DNA of 64,000 nt from Curtobacterium sp. PhB115. GTDB lineage: Bacteria; Actinomycetota; Actinomycetes; Actinomycetales; Microbacteriaceae. Below are positions 8,810-18,704 of the stretch, piece after piece. The translations under genes and the position numbers were made by a program. The stretch is taken from assembly GCF_003752025.1 (NCBI RefSeq), contig NZ_RJKR01000005.1, forward strand, positions 124,001-188,000. The letters run 5' to 3'. Positions within the stretch are counted from its first letter, which is position 1. Each line of letters starts with the position of its first letter. The notes under the pieces are model-generated. The model made no database searches and had not been told where the DNA came from. It was given only the letters and a program-made list of their open reading frames with translations.

Positions 8810-10348
8810 TCAGGAACTGACGGGGGCGACCACGAACGGATCGAGCTCCGCGACCTGACGCTGGAAGACGCGCACCCGCAGGCGCGTGCCGTCCTCGACG
8901 TAGTCGACGGACTCGACCGCACCGCGCTCGTGGAGCGAGGAGACCAGGTCGCCGCGGTCGTACGGCACGACGACGGTGAGCTCGACGTCGGGGTCCGGCA
9001 GACGGTCCTCGATGGTGCGGAGGAGTTCGTCGATGCCCTCGCCCGTGCGCGCCGACACGAAGACGGCGTCCGGGGCGAGCCCGATGAGCACGAGCCGTTG
9101 GGCCTCGTCGATCAGGTCGGCCTTGTTGAACACGACGATCTCGGGGATGTCGTGGCCGCCGACGTCGCCGATGACCTCGCGGACGGTGGCGAGCTGCGCG
9201 GCGGGGTCGGGGTGGGAGCCGTCGACCACGTGCACGATGACGTCGGCCTCGCCAACCTCTTCCAAGGTGGAACGGAAGGCCTCGACCAGCTGGTGCGGCA
9301 GGTTCCGGACGAACCCGACCGTGTCGACGAACGTGAACTCGCGGCCCTTGGTGCTCTCGGTCCGGCGGACCGTCGCGTCGAGGGTCGCGAACAGCTGGTT
9401 CTGCACCAGCACGCCGGCGCTCGTCAGGCGGTTCAGCAGCGAGGACTTGCCCGCGTTCGTGTAGCCGGCGATCGCGACGCTCGGCACCTCGTTGCGGTGG
9501 CGGTCCGCCCGCTTCGCCTCGCGCGCGGGGCGGAAGCCGGCGATCTGACGCCGCAGCTTCGACATCCGGGTGTGGATGCGACGCCGGTCGAGCTCGATCT
9601 TGGTCTCACCGGGACCACGCGAACCCATGCCCGCACCGCCGGACACCTGGCCACCGGCCTGCCGGGACATCGAGTCACCCCAGCCGCGCAGTCGTGGCAG
9701 CAGGTACTGGAGCTGCGCGAGCTCGACCTGGGCCTTGCCCTCGCGGGTCTTCGCGTGCTGGCTGAAGATGTCGAGGATCACGGCGGTCCGGTCGATGACC
9801 TTCACCTTCACGACGTCCTCGAGCGCACGGCGCTGCGACGGGGCGAGCTCGGTGTCCGCGATCACCGTGTCGGCACCGGTGGCCTTGACGATCATCGCGA
9901 GTTCCTCGGCCTTGCCCTTGCCGAGGTAGGTCGCCGGGTCGGGGTTCGGCCGGCGCTGCAGGAGCCCGTCGAGCACCACCGCACCGGCGGTCTCGGCCAG
10001 GGCGGACAGCTCACGGAGGGAGTTCTCGGCATCGTGCGCGTCACCGTGCGGGTACACGCCGATCAGGACGACCTGCTCGAGCCGCAACTGGCGGTACTCG
10101 ACCTCGGTGACGTCCTCGAGCTCGGTGGAGAGGCCCGCGACGCGTCGGAGCGCCGCTCGGTCCTCACGGTCGTACTGGTCGCCGTCGCCGTCCCAGCCGC
10201 GCTCGTCGACCGAGCGGGTCTGGATCGCCTGGGCGGGGGCGAAGATGGACGATGCTGCGCGTCGGTCGGCGTTGCGCAGCACCCGTTCGACGACACCTTC
10301 TGCGCTGTCGTCGGTGGTCTGGTCGTTCTGCTGATGGGTATCCGTCAT
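8810..10348 (-). CDS. hflX: GTPase HflX
   Basis: HflX (512 aa) is a ribosome-binding GTPase that splits or rescues stalled ribosomes. The N-terminal HflX domain carries NPDPATYLGKGK and DTELAPSQRRALED; the glycine-rich GGAGMGSRGPGETKIE follows; the G domain has G1 GYTNAGKSSLLN, G3 DTVGF and G4 NKADL. The first 60 residues are a poorly conserved extension. ATG 10348 is chosen because an earlier in-frame start (10411) would overlap the divergent methyltransferase gene. It is transcribed away from that gene across a 61-bp shared promoter region. Confidence 0.95.
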   Translation of the reverse strand: MTDTHQQNDQTTDDSAEGVVERVLRNADRRAASSIFAPAQAIQTRSVDERGWDGDGDQYDREDRAALRRVAGLSTELEDVTEVEYRQLRLEQVVLIGVYPHGDAHDAENSLRELSALAETAGAVVLDGLLQRRPNPDPATYLGKGKAEELAMIVKATGADTVIADTELAPSQRRALEDVVKVKVIDRTAVILDIFSQHAKTREGKAQVELAQLQYLLPRLRGWGDSMSRQAGGQVSGGAGMGSRGPGETKIELDRRRIHTRMSKLRRQIAGFRPAREAKRADRHRNEVPSVAIAGYTNAGKSSLLNRLTSAGVLVQNQLFATLDATVRRTESTKGREFTFVDTVGFVRNLPHQLVEAFRSTLEEVGEADVIVHVVDGSHPDPAAQLATVREVIGDVGGHDIPEIVVFNKADLIDEAQRLVLIGLAPDAVFVSARTGEGIDELLRTIEDRLPDPDVELTVVVPYDRGDLVSSLHERGAVESVDYVEDGTRLRVRVFQRQVAELDPFVVAPVSS

Positions 10349-10409
10349 CCTGTGCACAGGGTACCTCCGGCGGGCCTCGGACACACCGGGTTGCCGGTAC
10401 GGTTCATCC

Positions 10410-11021
10410 ATGGCGAACGACCACTACTTCTCCGCGAGCCCGTCGTCCGACACCCGCGAACGCCAGATCCAGGTCACGCTCTCCGATCGGCCGCTCACCC
10501 TGACCACCGCCGCGGGGGTGTTCAGCCCGGACGGCCTCGACCGCGGCACCCGCGTGCTGCTCGGATCCGTGCCGCCGCCCGCGCACGACGGGGCGCTGCT
10601 CGACGTCGGCTGCGGCTGGGGTCCGATCGCGATCACGATGGCGCTGCACTCCCCCGACGCTTCCGTGTGGGGTGTCGACGTCAACGAGCGGGTCCTCGGG
10701 CTCGCGCGGACCAACGCCGAGGCGGCCGGGGCGTCGAACGTCACCATCGCACTGCCGTCGGACGTCCCGGCCGACCTGCGGTTCCGGACGATCTGGTCCA
10801 ACCCGCCGATCCGCGTGGGGAAGGACGAGCTGCACGAGATCCTGCTGACCTGGCTGCCGAGGCTCGAGGTCGAGGGGGACGCCTGGCTCGTCGTGTCGAA
10901 GGACCTCGGTGGGGACTCGTTGCAGAAGTGGCTCGTGGGCGCCCTCGGCTCCGGGTTCCACGTCACGAGGGCCACGACGGACAAGGGGTTCCGCGTCATC
11001 CGCGTGCACCGCACCGCGTAG
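10410..11021 (+). CDS. Class I SAM-dependent methyltransferase, RsmC-like
   Basis: A 203-aa methyltransferase of the small-domain (MTS) family. Motif I is LLDVGCGWGPIAI, the acidic residue of motif II is in VWGVDVN, and motif IV is SNPPIR, the N-P-P motif of enzymes that methylate exocyclic base amines. It resembles the catalytic half of RsmC, which modifies G1207 of 16S rRNA; the N-terminal pseudo-domain of enterobacterial RsmC is absent. Divergent from hflX and ending before a perfect palindrome. Substrate is inferred. Confidence 0.83.
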   Translation: MANDHYFSASPSSDTRERQIQVTLSDRPLTLTTAAGVFSPDGLDRGTRVLLGSVPPPAHDGALLDVGCGWGPIAITMALHSPDASVWGVDVNERVLGLARTNAEAAGASNVTIALPSDVPADLRFRTIWSNPPIRVGKDELHEILLTWLPRLEVEGDAWLVVSKDLGGDSLQKWLVGALGSGFHVTRATTDKGFRVIRVHRTA

Positions 11022-11054
11022 GCGCGCGGCGCCGCGCGCGCCGCGCGCCGCGCA

Positions 11055-11113
11055 CTTCGTGAGCAGAAATGGTCGGGTCGCCACAGCGCACCCGACCATT
11101 TCTGCTCACGAAG
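11055..11113. repeat. Palindrome family B, copy 1 (perfect 24-bp arms)
   Basis: The arms begin CTTCGTGAGCAGAAATGG and are exact reverse complements over 24 bp around an 11-nt centre. The same arm sequence recurs at 45148-45202 and 53312-53362. Here it lies between the convergent methyltransferase and dapF genes, so it may also serve as a two-way terminator. Confidence 0.9.
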
Positions 11114-11183
11114 CGAAACGAAGCGCTCGCGCGCAGCGCGCGCGAAGCGCGCGCTGCACCCCCGCGCCGCAGCTCGCGCGGCG

Positions 11184-12074
11184 TCAGACCGTCAGGTCGC
11201 CGGAGAACACGAGCTCGGCGGGACCGGAGAGCGACACGTGCTCCCCGTCCTCTGCCGCGAACATCCGCACGGTGACCACGCCACCGGGGACCCGCACGCG
11301 CCAGGTGTCCGGCGCCCCGGACCCCACCCAGTACCGCGTCGCGAGCGCCGCCGCCACCGCTCCGGTGCCGCACGAGAGCGTCTCGCCGCTCCCCCGCTCG
11401 TGCACCCGCATCGTGATCTCGCCGACGCCGTCGTTGATCAGGGGGTCGCCCGGCAGCACGAACTCGACGTTGGCGCCGTGCTCGGGCACCGGGTCGAGCA
11501 CGGGCACGAAGGTCAGGTCGAGGTCGGCGAGCTCGTCGTCCGTCGCGACGGCCACGACGACGTGCGGGTTGCCCACGTCGATGCCGATCCCGGGGCGGGC
11601 GCCGTCGAGGTTCTTCGCGCGCACGAGCACGTCATCGGCTCCGCCGCCTTCGATCCCCAGGCTCCACCGGCCGAGGTCGGCCGCGAACCCGTTCGTGGTG
11701 CGCTGGATGTCGACCAGGCCCTTGCGGCTGCCGACGGTCAGCGTCTCGCCGGGTGCCAGGTCGACGAGCCCGGACTCGGTCAGGTATCGCGCGAACACGC
11801 GGATGCCGTTGCCGCACATCTCCGCGACCGTGCCGTCGGCGTTGTGGTAGTCCATGAACCACGTCGCCGCGGGCTCGACGGCGACGAGCGCCCGCCCCTC
11901 GGCGATGGAGTCGGACCGCACCGCACGGATCACGCCGTCGCCACCCACGCCGAAGCGACGGTCCGCGATCGCGCGGATCCGCTCGGGGGTCAGGTCGACG
12001 GTGGCGTCGGGGTCGGCGAACAGGACGAAGTCGTTGCCGGTCCCCTGGCCCTTGGTGAAGTGCAGCTCGGTCAC
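11184..12074 (-). CDS. dapF: Diaminopimelate epimerase
   Basis: DapF (296 aa) interconverts LL- and meso-diaminopimelate for lysine and peptidoglycan synthesis. Both catalytic cysteines are visible: C87 in AEMCGNGIR and C235 in LSCGTGA. GTG start at 12074 overlaps the miaA stop as GTGA. dapA and dapB are also in the window, but at separate loci. Confidence 0.96.
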   Translation of the reverse strand: MTELHFTKGQGTGNDFVLFADPDATVDLTPERIRAIADRRFGVGGDGVIRAVRSDSIAEGRALVAVEPAATWFMDYHNADGTVAEMCGNGIRVFARYLTESGLVDLAPGETLTVGSRKGLVDIQRTTNGFAADLGRWSLGIEGGGADDVLVRAKNLDGARPGIGIDVGNPHVVVAVATDDELADLDLTFVPVLDPVPEHGANVEFVLPGDPLINDGVGEITMRVHERGSGETLSCGTGAVAAALATRYWVGSGAPDTWRVRVPGGVVTVRMFAAEDGEHVSLSGPAELVFSGDLTV

Positions 12075-13066
12075 GGGACGATCCTACGGGCCAGCTCCGA
12101 CAGGTCTGCGCGGGAGGCTCCGGTCACGTCCAGCGTCTCGGCGTCCCCGTAGCGCCGGAACCACGACACCTGGCGTCGGGCGTACTTGCGTGTCGCGATG
12201 CCGGTCGCGTCCACGGCCTCCTCGACCGTCGACGCCCCCCGCAGCACGTCGAGCGCTTGCGAGTACCCGATCGCTGCCCGCGCGGTCTTCCCCTGTTCGA
12301 TGCCCTGCTCGCGCAGCGCCGCGACCTCGTCGACGAGACCGGCGTCGAACATCCGCGCTGCACGTGCGTGCAGCGCGGTGACGAGCTGCTCGCGATCGCG
12401 TCGCAGGTGCAGGATCCGGGACGCTCGCCAGGCGCGGGGCGCGGACGGGAGGCTCGGGGTCACGACCTCGGATCGGCTCGCGATCTCGAGTGCCCGGATC
12501 AACCGCCTCGGGTTGCGTGCGTCGATCGTCGCGGCGGCCGCCGGGTCGAGACCGCGGAGTCGCTCGAGCAGGATGCCCGGGCCGAGCTCGTCGTGCTCGC
12601 GCTCGAGCTGTGCCCGGAGTTCGGGGTCGGTGCCGGGGAAGGCGAGGTCGAACAGCACGGAGGACACGTAGAGCCCGCTGCCGCCGACGAGCACGGCGAC
12701 CCCGCCCTCGGCCTGGATGCGGTCGACGTCTGCTCGGGCTGCCACCTGGTAGGCGGCGACGCTGGCCTCGTCGGTCACGTCGAGCACGTCGAGCTGGTGG
12801 TGCGGGATGCCCCGTCGTTCGTCGAGCGGCAGCTTCGCGGTGCCGATGTCCATGCCGCGGTACAGCTGCATGGCGTCGGCGTTGACGACCTCCGCGGTTC
12901 GACCGGCCGCCCGCAGCCGCTCGGCGATCGCGATGCCGAGGTCGGACTTGCCCGTCCCGGTGGCCCCGACGACCGCGATCAGATCAGCGTCGGAGGCGTC
13001 GCGCTCGCGGTGCTGGACCGGGTCGCGCTCGGGGTCGTCCCCGACCAGGGCGTCAGCGCCCGACAC
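12071..13066 (-). CDS. miaA: tRNA dimethylallyltransferase
   Basis: MiaA transfers the dimethylallyl group to A37 of tRNAs reading UNN codons. The P-loop [10 protein letters not shown], the [15 protein letters not shown] segment, GGSGLYV and the C-terminal [13 protein letters not shown] are intact. The start is hard to place: no ATG is available near the P-loop, and GTG 13066, which overlaps miaB by 14 nt, gives a 331-aa protein with 34 residues before the conserved domain. It is followed by dapF with a 4-nt overlap. Confidence 0.93.
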   Translation of the reverse strand: MSGADALVGDDPERDPVQHRERDASDADLIAVVGATGTGKSDLGIAIAERLRAAGRTAEVVNADAMQLYRGMDIGTAKLPLDERRGIPHHQLDVLDVTDEASVAAYQVAARADVDRIQAEGGVAVLVGGSGLYVSSVLFDLAFPGTDPELRAQLEREHDELGPGILLERLRGLDPAAAATIDARNPRRLIRALEIASRSEVVTPSLPSAPRAWRASRILHLRRDREQLVTALHARAARMFDAGLVDEVAALREQGIEQGKTARAAIGYSQALDVLRGASTVEEAVDATGIATRKYARRQVSWFRRYGDAETLDVTGASRADLSELARRIVP

Positions 13067-14546
13067 GGAGCGTGGGCAGCCCGAGCGAGACCGGGCGCGG
13101 ACCGTCGCCGGGCGCTGCCGGGGTCGGCACCCCGCAGCTCTCGGCTTCCGCACGGTCCCAGGCGTCGCCGGCCCGGGTGCGTCGGATGCGCAGCGGAGCA
13201 TCGTCGTCTGCGATCAGGAAGTGCGGGGCAGCCCGGGTGATCTCGACCGTCACGACGTCGCCGGGTCGCGGGACCGCGGAGCCCTCCGGCACGGCGAAGT
13301 GCACGAGCCGCGAGTCCTCGGCGCGTCCGGACAACCGGCGGGTGGCGTCGTCCTTCCGTCCCTCGCCCGTCGCGACGAGGACCTCGACGCTCCGGCCGAC
13401 CTGCGCGGCGTTCTCTTCGGCGGTGATGCGTTCCTGCAGGGCGACGAGGCGCTCGTACCGCTCCTGCACGACCTGCTTGGGGAGCTGGTCGTCCATCGTG
13501 GCCGCCGGGGTGCCCGGGCGGATCGAGTACTGGAACGTGAAGGCCGAGGCGAACCGGGCCTGCTCGACGACCCGCAGGGTGTCCTCGAAGTCGGCCTCGG
13601 TCTCGCCAGGGAACCCGACGATGATGTCGGTGGAGATCGCGGCGTGCGGGATCTTCGCCCGGACCCGGTCGAGGATGCCGAGGAACCGCTCGCTGCGGTA
13701 ACTCCGCCGCATCGCCTTGAGGACCCGGTCGGACCCGGACTGCAACGGCATGTGCAGCTGCGGCATGACGTTCGGGGTCTCGGCCATGGCGTCGATGACG
13801 TCGTCGGTGAAGGCGGCCGGGTGCGGGCTCGTGAAGCGGATGCGCTCGAGACCCTCGATCGTGCCGGCCGCTCGGAGCAGCTTGCCGAAGGCCTGCCGGT
13901 CGCCGAACTCGACACCGTAGGAGTTCACGTTCTGCCCGAGGAGCGTGACCTCGATCGCGCCGTCGTCGACCAGTGCCTGGATCTCGGCGAGGACGTCCCC
14001 GGGGCGGCGGTCCTTCTCCTTGCCGCGCAACGAGGGGACGATGCAGAACGTGCAGGTGTTGTTGCAGCCGACCGAGATCGACACCCATCCGCTGTGGGTC
14101 GACTCGCGCTTGGTCGGGAGGGTCGACGGGAAGACGTCGAGCGCTTCGAGGATCTCGATCTGCGCCTCGTCGTTGTGCCGCGCCCGCTCGAGCAGGGTCG
14201 GCAGCGAGCCCATGTTGTGGGTGCCGAAGACGACGTCCACCCACGGCGCCTTCTCGAGGATGACGTTCTTGTCCTTCTGCGCGAGGCAGCCGCCCACCGC
14301 GATCTGCATGCCCGGGTGGTCGCGCTTGATGCCGGCGAGCTGCCCGAGGTTGCCGTAGAGACGGTTGTCGGCGTTCTCGCGGACCGCACAGGTGTTGATG
14401 ACCACCACGTCGGCCTGCTCGCCGTCCGCAGCGGTGTACCCGGCGGCCTGCAGCGACCCGCTGAGCCGCTCGGAGTCGTGCACGTTCATCTGGCACCCGT
14501 AGGTGCGGACTTCGTAGGTACGGGGGCGCGCTGCGACGGTGGCCAT
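13053..14546 (-). CDS. miaB: tRNA-2-methylthio-N6-dimethylallyladenosine synthase
   Basis: MiaB (497 aa) is a radical-SAM methylthiotransferase that adds the methylthio group to i6A37 made by MiaA. The N-terminal UPF0004 domain has its three cysteines (YGCQMN, NTCAVRE, GGCLAQ); the radical-SAM cluster motif is GCNNTCTFC; a TRAM domain follows ([14 protein letters not shown] to VTVEITRA). The last 45 residues are a Pro/Gly/Arg-rich tail. miaB and miaA being adjacent fits their sequential reactions. Confidence 0.96.
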   Translation of the reverse strand: MATVAARPRTYEVRTYGCQMNVHDSERLSGSLQAAGYTAADGEQADVVVINTCAVRENADNRLYGNLGQLAGIKRDHPGMQIAVGGCLAQKDKNVILEKAPWVDVVFGTHNMGSLPTLLERARHNDEAQIEILEALDVFPSTLPTKRESTHSGWVSISVGCNNTCTFCIVPSLRGKEKDRRPGDVLAEIQALVDDGAIEVTLLGQNVNSYGVEFGDRQAFGKLLRAAGTIEGLERIRFTSPHPAAFTDDVIDAMAETPNVMPQLHMPLQSGSDRVLKAMRRSYRSERFLGILDRVRAKIPHAAISTDIIVGFPGETEADFEDTLRVVEQARFASAFTFQYSIRPGTPAATMDDQLPKQVVQERYERLVALQERITAEENAAQVGRSVEVLVATGEGRKDDATRRLSGRAEDSRLVHFAVPEGSAVPRPGDVVTVEITRAAPHFLIADDDAPLRIRRTRAGDAWDRAEAESCGVPTPAAPGDGPRPVSLGLPTLRVGR

Positions 14547-14572
14547 GGTGGTCCCAGTGTAGGTCGGGAGGA

Positions 14573-15454
14573 CTACTCGAACCGCACGGAACCGCGGCCC
14601 GGCTGCGGGCGTCGTCCGCCGCCGTCGAGTGCCCGTTCGACCGCGATCCGGACCACGCCGGAGCTGTAGCCCTTGCGCATCAGGAACCCGGACAGCCGCC
14701 GCTCCGCGGTCGCCCGATCGAGGCCGCGCATCTGCGGTGCTCGCTTGTCGGCGAGCTCCTGCGCCCGGAGGAACTCGTCGTCCTCGTCGTCCTCGCCCTG
14801 GTCGAGCGCCGTGTCGATCGCGATCTGGTCGATGCCACGTCGGCGGAGTTCCGTCACGATGCCCTGCCGACCGAGGCCCTTGCGGCTGTGCAGCCGGTCG
14901 ACCAGGTCGGTGGCGAGTGCGACGTCGTCGATCAGGCCGACCCGGGTCAACCGCTCGATCTCGTGCTCGACGACCTCTGGTTCGAAGTCCTGCTTGGTGA
15001 GCATCGTCCGCATCTCGGACTCGCTCACACCCTTCCGGCCGAGCGCACGCATGCTCAGCCGTTCGGCGTCGGCGCGCTGTTCGTCGAGCGGTCGCGGTGC
15101 GTCGGCGGGGTCGAGCTCCTCGCCCCCGGCGATGGAGAACACCGACGCCGTGGTCGCGTCAGCACCATCGTCGCCGTACCCGTCCTGCTCGGCCCGAGCA
15201 CTGCGTCCGGAGCCGTCGCCGACGACCGGCGAGACCCAGTCGGCCTGTGCGCGTGCGCCGCGGATCGGCAGCGGGACCGGAGTGTCGGCATCGGCCGCGG
15301 ACCGGGGCTCCTGCACGGGCTCCGGGACGATGGGGACCGTCCGCTCGGGTTCGGGGGTCGTGGGCTCCGCAGCTGCGGAGGCCCGACGACGGGACCTCGC
15401 ACCGAACAGGTCGGTGACCGGTGCGAGGCCGTCGTCGTCGTGGTCGGTGCTCAC
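14573..15454 (-). CDS. recX: Regulatory protein RecX
   Basis: RecX binds RecA filaments and limits their activity. The conserved helical repeats occupy the C-terminal half (about residues 125-280: [65 protein letters not shown]). The first 125 residues are an acidic, Pro/Ala/Asp-rich extension, making it nearly twice the usual 150-170 aa. GTG start at 15454 overlaps the recA stop by 4 nt, so it is coupled to recA. Confidence 0.92.
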   Translation of the reverse strand: MSTDHDDDGLAPVTDLFGARSRRRASAAAEPTTPEPERTVPIVPEPVQEPRSAADADTPVPLPIRGARAQADWVSPVVGDGSGRSARAEQDGYGDDGADATTASVFSIAGGEELDPADAPRPLDEQRADAERLSMRALGRKGVSESEMRTMLTKQDFEPEVVEHEIERLTRVGLIDDVALATDLVDRLHSRKGLGRQGIVTELRRRGIDQIAIDTALDQGEDDEDDEFLRAQELADKRAPQMRGLDRATAERRLSGFLMRKGYSSGVVRIAVERALDGGGRRPQPGRGSVRFE

Positions 15455-16512
15455 GCGCCCTTGCGCTCCGCGAGCTTCGGCGCGATCGACTCGACCGCTG
15501 CCTCTTCCGCCTTCGCGCCACCGACGCCGAGCTTCGCGAGGATCTTGCCCTCGATCTCAGCGGCGATCTCGGGGTTCTGGATCAGGAACGAACGCGAGTT
15601 CTCCTTGCCCTGCCCGAGCTGGTCGCCATCGTAGGTGTACCAGGCACCGGACTTCTTGACGATGCCGTGGTCGACACCGAAGTCGAGCAACGAGCCTTCG
15701 CGCGAGATGCCCACACCGTAGAGGATGTCGAACTCGGCCTGCTTGAAGGGCGGCGCCATCTTGTTCTTAACGACCTTCACGCGGGTGCGGTTGCCCACTG
15801 CGTCGGTGCCGCTCTTCAGCGTCTCGATGCGGCGGATGTCGAGGCGGACGGACGCGTAGAACTTCAGCGCCTTACCACCGGACGTCGTCTCCGGGGAGCC
15901 GAAGAACACGCCGATCTTCTCGCGCAGCTGGTTGATGAAGATCATCGTGGTCTGGGTCTGGTTCAGCCCACCCGCGAGCTTGCGGAGTGCCTGCGACATG
16001 AGGCGGGCCTGGAGACCGACGTGCGAGTCACCCATCTCGCCCTCGATCTCGGCTCGCGGCACCAGGGCTGCGACGGAGTCGATGACGATGAGGTCGATCG
16101 AGCCGGACCGGACGAGCATGTCCGCGATCTCGAGCGCCTGCTCGGCGGTGTCCGGCTGCGACACCAGGAGGGCGTCGATGTCGACACCGAGCTTCTTGGC
16201 GTACTCGGGGTCGAGCGCGTGCTCGGCGTCGATGAAGGCCGCGATGCCACCGGCGCGCTGGGCGTTGGCGATGGCGTGGATCGTGAGGGTCGTCTTACCC
16301 GACGACTCCGGGCCGTAGATCTCGACGATGCGGCCGCGGGGCAGCCCACCGATGCCGAGCGCGACGTCCAGCGCCACCGACCCGGTCTGGATGACGTTGA
16401 CGGGGGCGCGTTCGTCCGACCCGAGGCGCATGATCGCACCCTTGCCGAACTGCCTGTCGATCTGGGCGAGTGCGGTCTCCAGGGCCTTCTCGCGGTCTGC
16501 CGGTGATGGCAT
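15451..16512 (-). CDS. recA: Recombinase RecA
   Basis: RecA (353 aa) forms filaments on single-stranded DNA for strand exchange and SOS induction. Walker A is GPESSGKT (residues 67-74); [15 protein letters not shown] is Walker B; the L2 region [19 protein letters not shown] is intact, and the C-terminus is acidic/Ala-rich. No intein. ATG 16512 is supported by AAGGAGC 6 nt upstream. A perfect SOS palindrome lies 210 nt upstream; co-transcribed with recX. Confidence 0.98.
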   Translation of the reverse strand: MPSPADREKALETALAQIDRQFGKGAIMRLGSDERAPVNVIQTGSVALDVALGIGGLPRGRIVEIYGPESSGKTTLTIHAIANAQRAGGIAAFIDAEHALDPEYAKKLGVDIDALLVSQPDTAEQALEIADMLVRSGSIDLIVIDSVAALVPRAEIEGEMGDSHVGLQARLMSQALRKLAGGLNQTQTTMIFINQLREKIGVFFGSPETTSGGKALKFYASVRLDIRRIETLKSGTDAVGNRTRVKVVKNKMAPPFKQAEFDILYGVGISREGSLLDFGVDHGIVKKSGAWYTYDGDQLGQGKENSRSFLIQNPEIAAEIEGKILAKLGVGGAKAEEAAVESIAPKLAERKGA

Positions 16513-16721
16513 GGGGTGCTCCTTCGTGCTCGTGGTCGGCCGCCTGTAGGCTGTCGCGTTCACTCCGGCCGGTGGTGCAAGGCCGGTGCTGCTGCGACAA
16601 GGCTTCGGGCTGTTCCCGTTGACTCCGAACCTAGGGCGGGCCACCGACATCGCTGCCTGCGACCGCGCGATCTGTGGACGAACTCTCCGGACAGCGCCGC
16701 TGTGGAGGAAGCTACCACCGA

Positions 16722-16737
16722 TCGAACACGCGTTCGA
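16722..16737. promoter_or_regulatory. LexA box of recA (perfect palindrome)
   Basis: TCGAACACGCGTTCGA is a perfect 16-bp match to the actinobacterial SOS consensus TCGAAC-N4-GTTCGA. It lies between recA and the upstream DUF3046 gene. This implies a recA leader of roughly 180-200 nt. Confidence 0.88.
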
Positions 16738-16745
16738 GCAACACG

Positions 16746-16761
16746 CCGAACACAGTTTCGG
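16746..16761. promoter_or_regulatory. Degenerate second SOS-like box
   Basis: CCGAACACAGTTTCGG is a symmetric variant 8 bp beyond the perfect recA box and resembles the box before the LysM gene. It could be a second weak LexA site. Confidence 0.4.
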
Positions 16762-16764
16762 GTA

Positions 16765-16989
16765 TCAGTCCCGCGGTTCCGCCAGGCCCTTGCCGTGCCG
16801 CCGCTCCATCGGGACGTCCTGCGAGTCGCAGAGCGCGTCCCACACCCGGCGGGCGTCGATACCGGCCCCGAGGGCGTCCACGGCCGAACGGCCCCCGAGC
16901 TCCTCGAGCACGACGTCCCGGGTGACCACGGACCCGTAGGCCTCGCCGAACACCTGGTCGACGGCTCGCCAGAACTCACTCACGCGCAT
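16765..16989 (-). CDS. DUF3046 protein
   Basis: A 74-aa protein that fits DUF3046 (start MRVSEFWRAVDQVFGEAYG, then ALGAGIDARRVWDALCD). This small actinobacterial family is regularly encoded just upstream of recA, as in mycobacteria; function is unknown. No signal peptide or membrane segment. It ends 28 nt before the recA SOS box, so recA probably has its own promoter. Confidence 0.85.
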   Translation of the reverse strand: MRVSEFWRAVDQVFGEAYGSVVTRDVVLEELGGRSAVDALGAGIDARRVWDALCDSQDVPMERRHGKGLAEPRD

Positions 16990-17061
16990 CCGACCAGCCT
17001 AAGCGCCGCGAGCACGCCCCCGCGCGCAGACCTCCCCGCACGCAGGCCCTCCCCGCACGCA

Positions 17062-17097
17062 GAACGCCCCCGCCGGAGGAGACCGGCGGGGGCGTTC
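17062..17097 (-). terminator. Terminator after clgR
   Basis: GAACGCCCCCGCCGG pairs perfectly with its complement over 15 bp around a 6-nt loop, 12 nt beyond the clgR stop. There is no U-tract, as is common in high-GC actinobacteria. Confidence 0.75.
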
Positions 17098-17109
17098 GGT
17101 GCAGTGCGG

Positions 17110-17418
17110 TCAGCGCACCGCGAGGTCGTTGTCGAACTCGGCGACGAGGTCGTCCGGGAGCGTGTCGGGGACGGGGGTGAGGCCCTCGACGATCGCGAGA
17201 CGGTCACCCACCTCGCGCATGATCGTGGAGATGGGGGTGTCGAGCGCATCCGCGACGGATGCGAGGATCTCCGAGCTGGCCTCTTTCTGACCACGCTCGA
17301 CCTCACTGAGGTACCCGAGGGCCACGCTGGCCTTGGACGCGACCTGACGGAGGGTCCGGCCCTTCTGCAAGCGGAAGTCCCGAAGCACATCGCCGATTTC
17401 CTGACGAACGAGAACCAT
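17110..17418 (-). CDS. clgR: ClgR-type XRE-family transcriptional regulator
   Basis: A 102-aa helix-turn-helix protein (RLQKGRTLRQVASKASVALG, YLSEVERGQKEASSEILASV) typical of ClgR, the activator of clp protease genes and, in mycobacteria and corynebacteria, of other stress genes. Context supports this: ClgR genes sit beside pgsA/ftsK/recA in many actinobacteria, as here. ATG 17418 has an excellent site, GGAGGAG. A longer upstream frame is not needed. The symbol is given from domain and synteny, not from a functional test. Confidence 0.82.
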   Translation of the reverse strand: MVLVRQEIGDVLRDFRLQKGRTLRQVASKASVALGYLSEVERGQKEASSEILASVADALDTPISTIMREVGDRLAIVEGLTPVPDTLPDDLVAEFDNDLAVR

Positions 17419-17480
17419 GAGATCTCCTCCTCTCTGTCGTCTCCGCGCCCGCCCGGTCCAGTTGACCGAGTTCGGGTCCA

Positions 17481-17496
17481 GCAACATTAGCGTTGC
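17481..17496. promoter_or_regulatory. Candidate operator upstream of clgR
   Basis: GCAACATTAGCGTTGC is a 16-bp inverted repeat (5-bp arms, 6-bp centre) 63 nt before the clgR start. Read on the minus strand its centre contains TAATGT, a possible -10, so a bound protein would control the promoter. It does not clearly match published ClgR sites. Confidence 0.35.
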
Positions 17497-17572
17497 CGGT
17501 TGGAGCATGCTAGCCACGCGGGCTGCTGTCCTGCTGGAGATTGCGTGAGATGTAACCCAGCGGTAACGAGAC

Positions 17573-18058
17573 CTATTCCCGGCCCCGGACGGTGGACGAC
17601 ATCCGTGACAGGAGTTCGGAGACGGTGGCGTGGCGGATTGCCTCGCGGTCGCCGTCGAGGTGCAACTCGTACGCCTCGGCCCCGTCCGCCGATGCGATCC
17701 CGACGAACACGGTGCCAACGGCCTTGCCGTCCTGCGGGTCGGGGCCGGCGACACCGGTCGTGCTGATCCCCCACGTCGCGGGTTTGCCGTCGACCGACAG
17801 CGCATCGCGGACACCCGCGGCCATCTGCCGCGCGACCTCGGGGTCGACGGCGCCGTTCGACGCGAGCAGCGCCGCGGAGACGCCGAGCAGGGTGTGCTTC
17901 ACGGGCGTGGCGTACGCCACCACACCGCCGTGGACGACCGCGCTCGCCCCGGGCACGTCGACCAGGGCCGAGACGACGAGTCCACCGGTCAACGACTCCG
18001 CCACGGCGAGCGTCTCGCCTCGCGCCGTCAGGTCCGCGATCAGCTCGCGCGCGGTCAC
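17573..18058 (-). CDS. CinA C-terminal domain protein (nicotinamide-nucleotide amidohydrolase type)
   Basis: A 161-aa stand-alone CinA C-terminal domain. Members such as PncC deamidate nicotinamide mononucleotide in NAD recycling. Conserved features: TLAVAESLTGGLVVSALVDVPG, VVHGGVVAYATPVKHTLLGV and TTGVAGP. The GTG at 18058 overlaps the pgsA stop as GTGA; an ATG at 18082 (28-nt overlap) would add eight residues. The N-terminal molybdopterin-binding domain of full CinA is absent, as usual in this locus. Confidence 0.88.
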   Translation of the reverse strand: MTARELIADLTARGETLAVAESLTGGLVVSALVDVPGASAVVHGGVVAYATPVKHTLLGVSAALLASNGAVDPEVARQMAAGVRDALSVDGKPATWGISTTGVAGPDPQDGKAVGTVFVGIASADGAEAYELHLDGDREAIRHATVSELLSRMSSTVRGRE

Positions 18059-18699
18059 GCTGCGGTGCGGTTGTGCTTCCATGCCTGCCACAGGTAGTCG
18101 ATGCCACTGAGGATCGTTGCCAGGAACGCGGCGGTCATCAGGATCCCGTTCACCCAGTGCGCCCAGTCGCCGACGAGGTTCCACCACGGGAACAGCGCCG
18201 CCGTGAGCGCGACGGCCTGCAGCACGGTCTTGATCTTGCCGCCGCGGCTCGCCGGGATCACCCGGTCGGAGAGCACCGCGAAGCGGAACACAGTGATGCC
18301 GATCTCGCGCACCATGATGAGCACCGTCACGTACCAGGGCAGCTCGCCGAGGATCGAGAGGGCGACGAGGGCGCCGCCGATCAGGACCTTGTCGGCGATC
18401 GGGTCGACGAGCTTGCCGAAGTCGGTGACCAGGTCCTGGCGTCGGGCGATGATGCCGTCCGCGCTGTCGGTCACGATCGCGACGACGAAGACCACGGCGG
18501 CCCAGATGCGCAGTGCCCCGTCGTCGCCGCCGTCCGCCAGCAGCAGCACGAAGAACAGCGGCGCCATCAGGATGCGGATCACCGTGATGATGTTCGCGAC
18601 GTTGGCGGTCGACGCCGGGCCCGGGCCCTTGCGGAGCAGCCGTCCGCGCCAGGGGAACCGAGCGCCGTGCGTGGTGTCCGTGCCGTTCGAGGCGGTCAT
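18055..18699 (-). CDS. pgsA: CDP-diacylglycerol-glycerol-3-phosphate 3-phosphatidyltransferase
   Basis: An integral membrane CDP-alcohol phosphotransferase (214 aa, about six membrane segments) making phosphatidylglycerol phosphate. The family signature D-x2-D-G-x2-A-R-x8-G-x3-D-x3-D is seen from DSADGIIARR through GKLVDPIADK. ATG 18699 has GGGAG 8 nt upstream and lies 5 nt after ftsK; earlier in-frame codons overlap ftsK. In this gene context it is the pgsA3-like paralogue of actinobacteria, so exact lipid product is inferred. Confidence 0.92.
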   Translation of the reverse strand: MTASNGTDTTHGARFPWRGRLLRKGPGPASTANVANIITVIRILMAPLFFVLLLADGGDDGALRIWAAVVFVVAIVTDSADGIIARRQDLVTDFGKLVDPIADKVLIGGALVALSILGELPWYVTVLIMVREIGITVFRFAVLSDRVIPASRGGKIKTVLQAVALTAALFPWWNLVGDWAHWVNGILMTAAFLATILSGIDYLWQAWKHNRTAA

Positions 18700-18704
18700 C
18701 GCAC

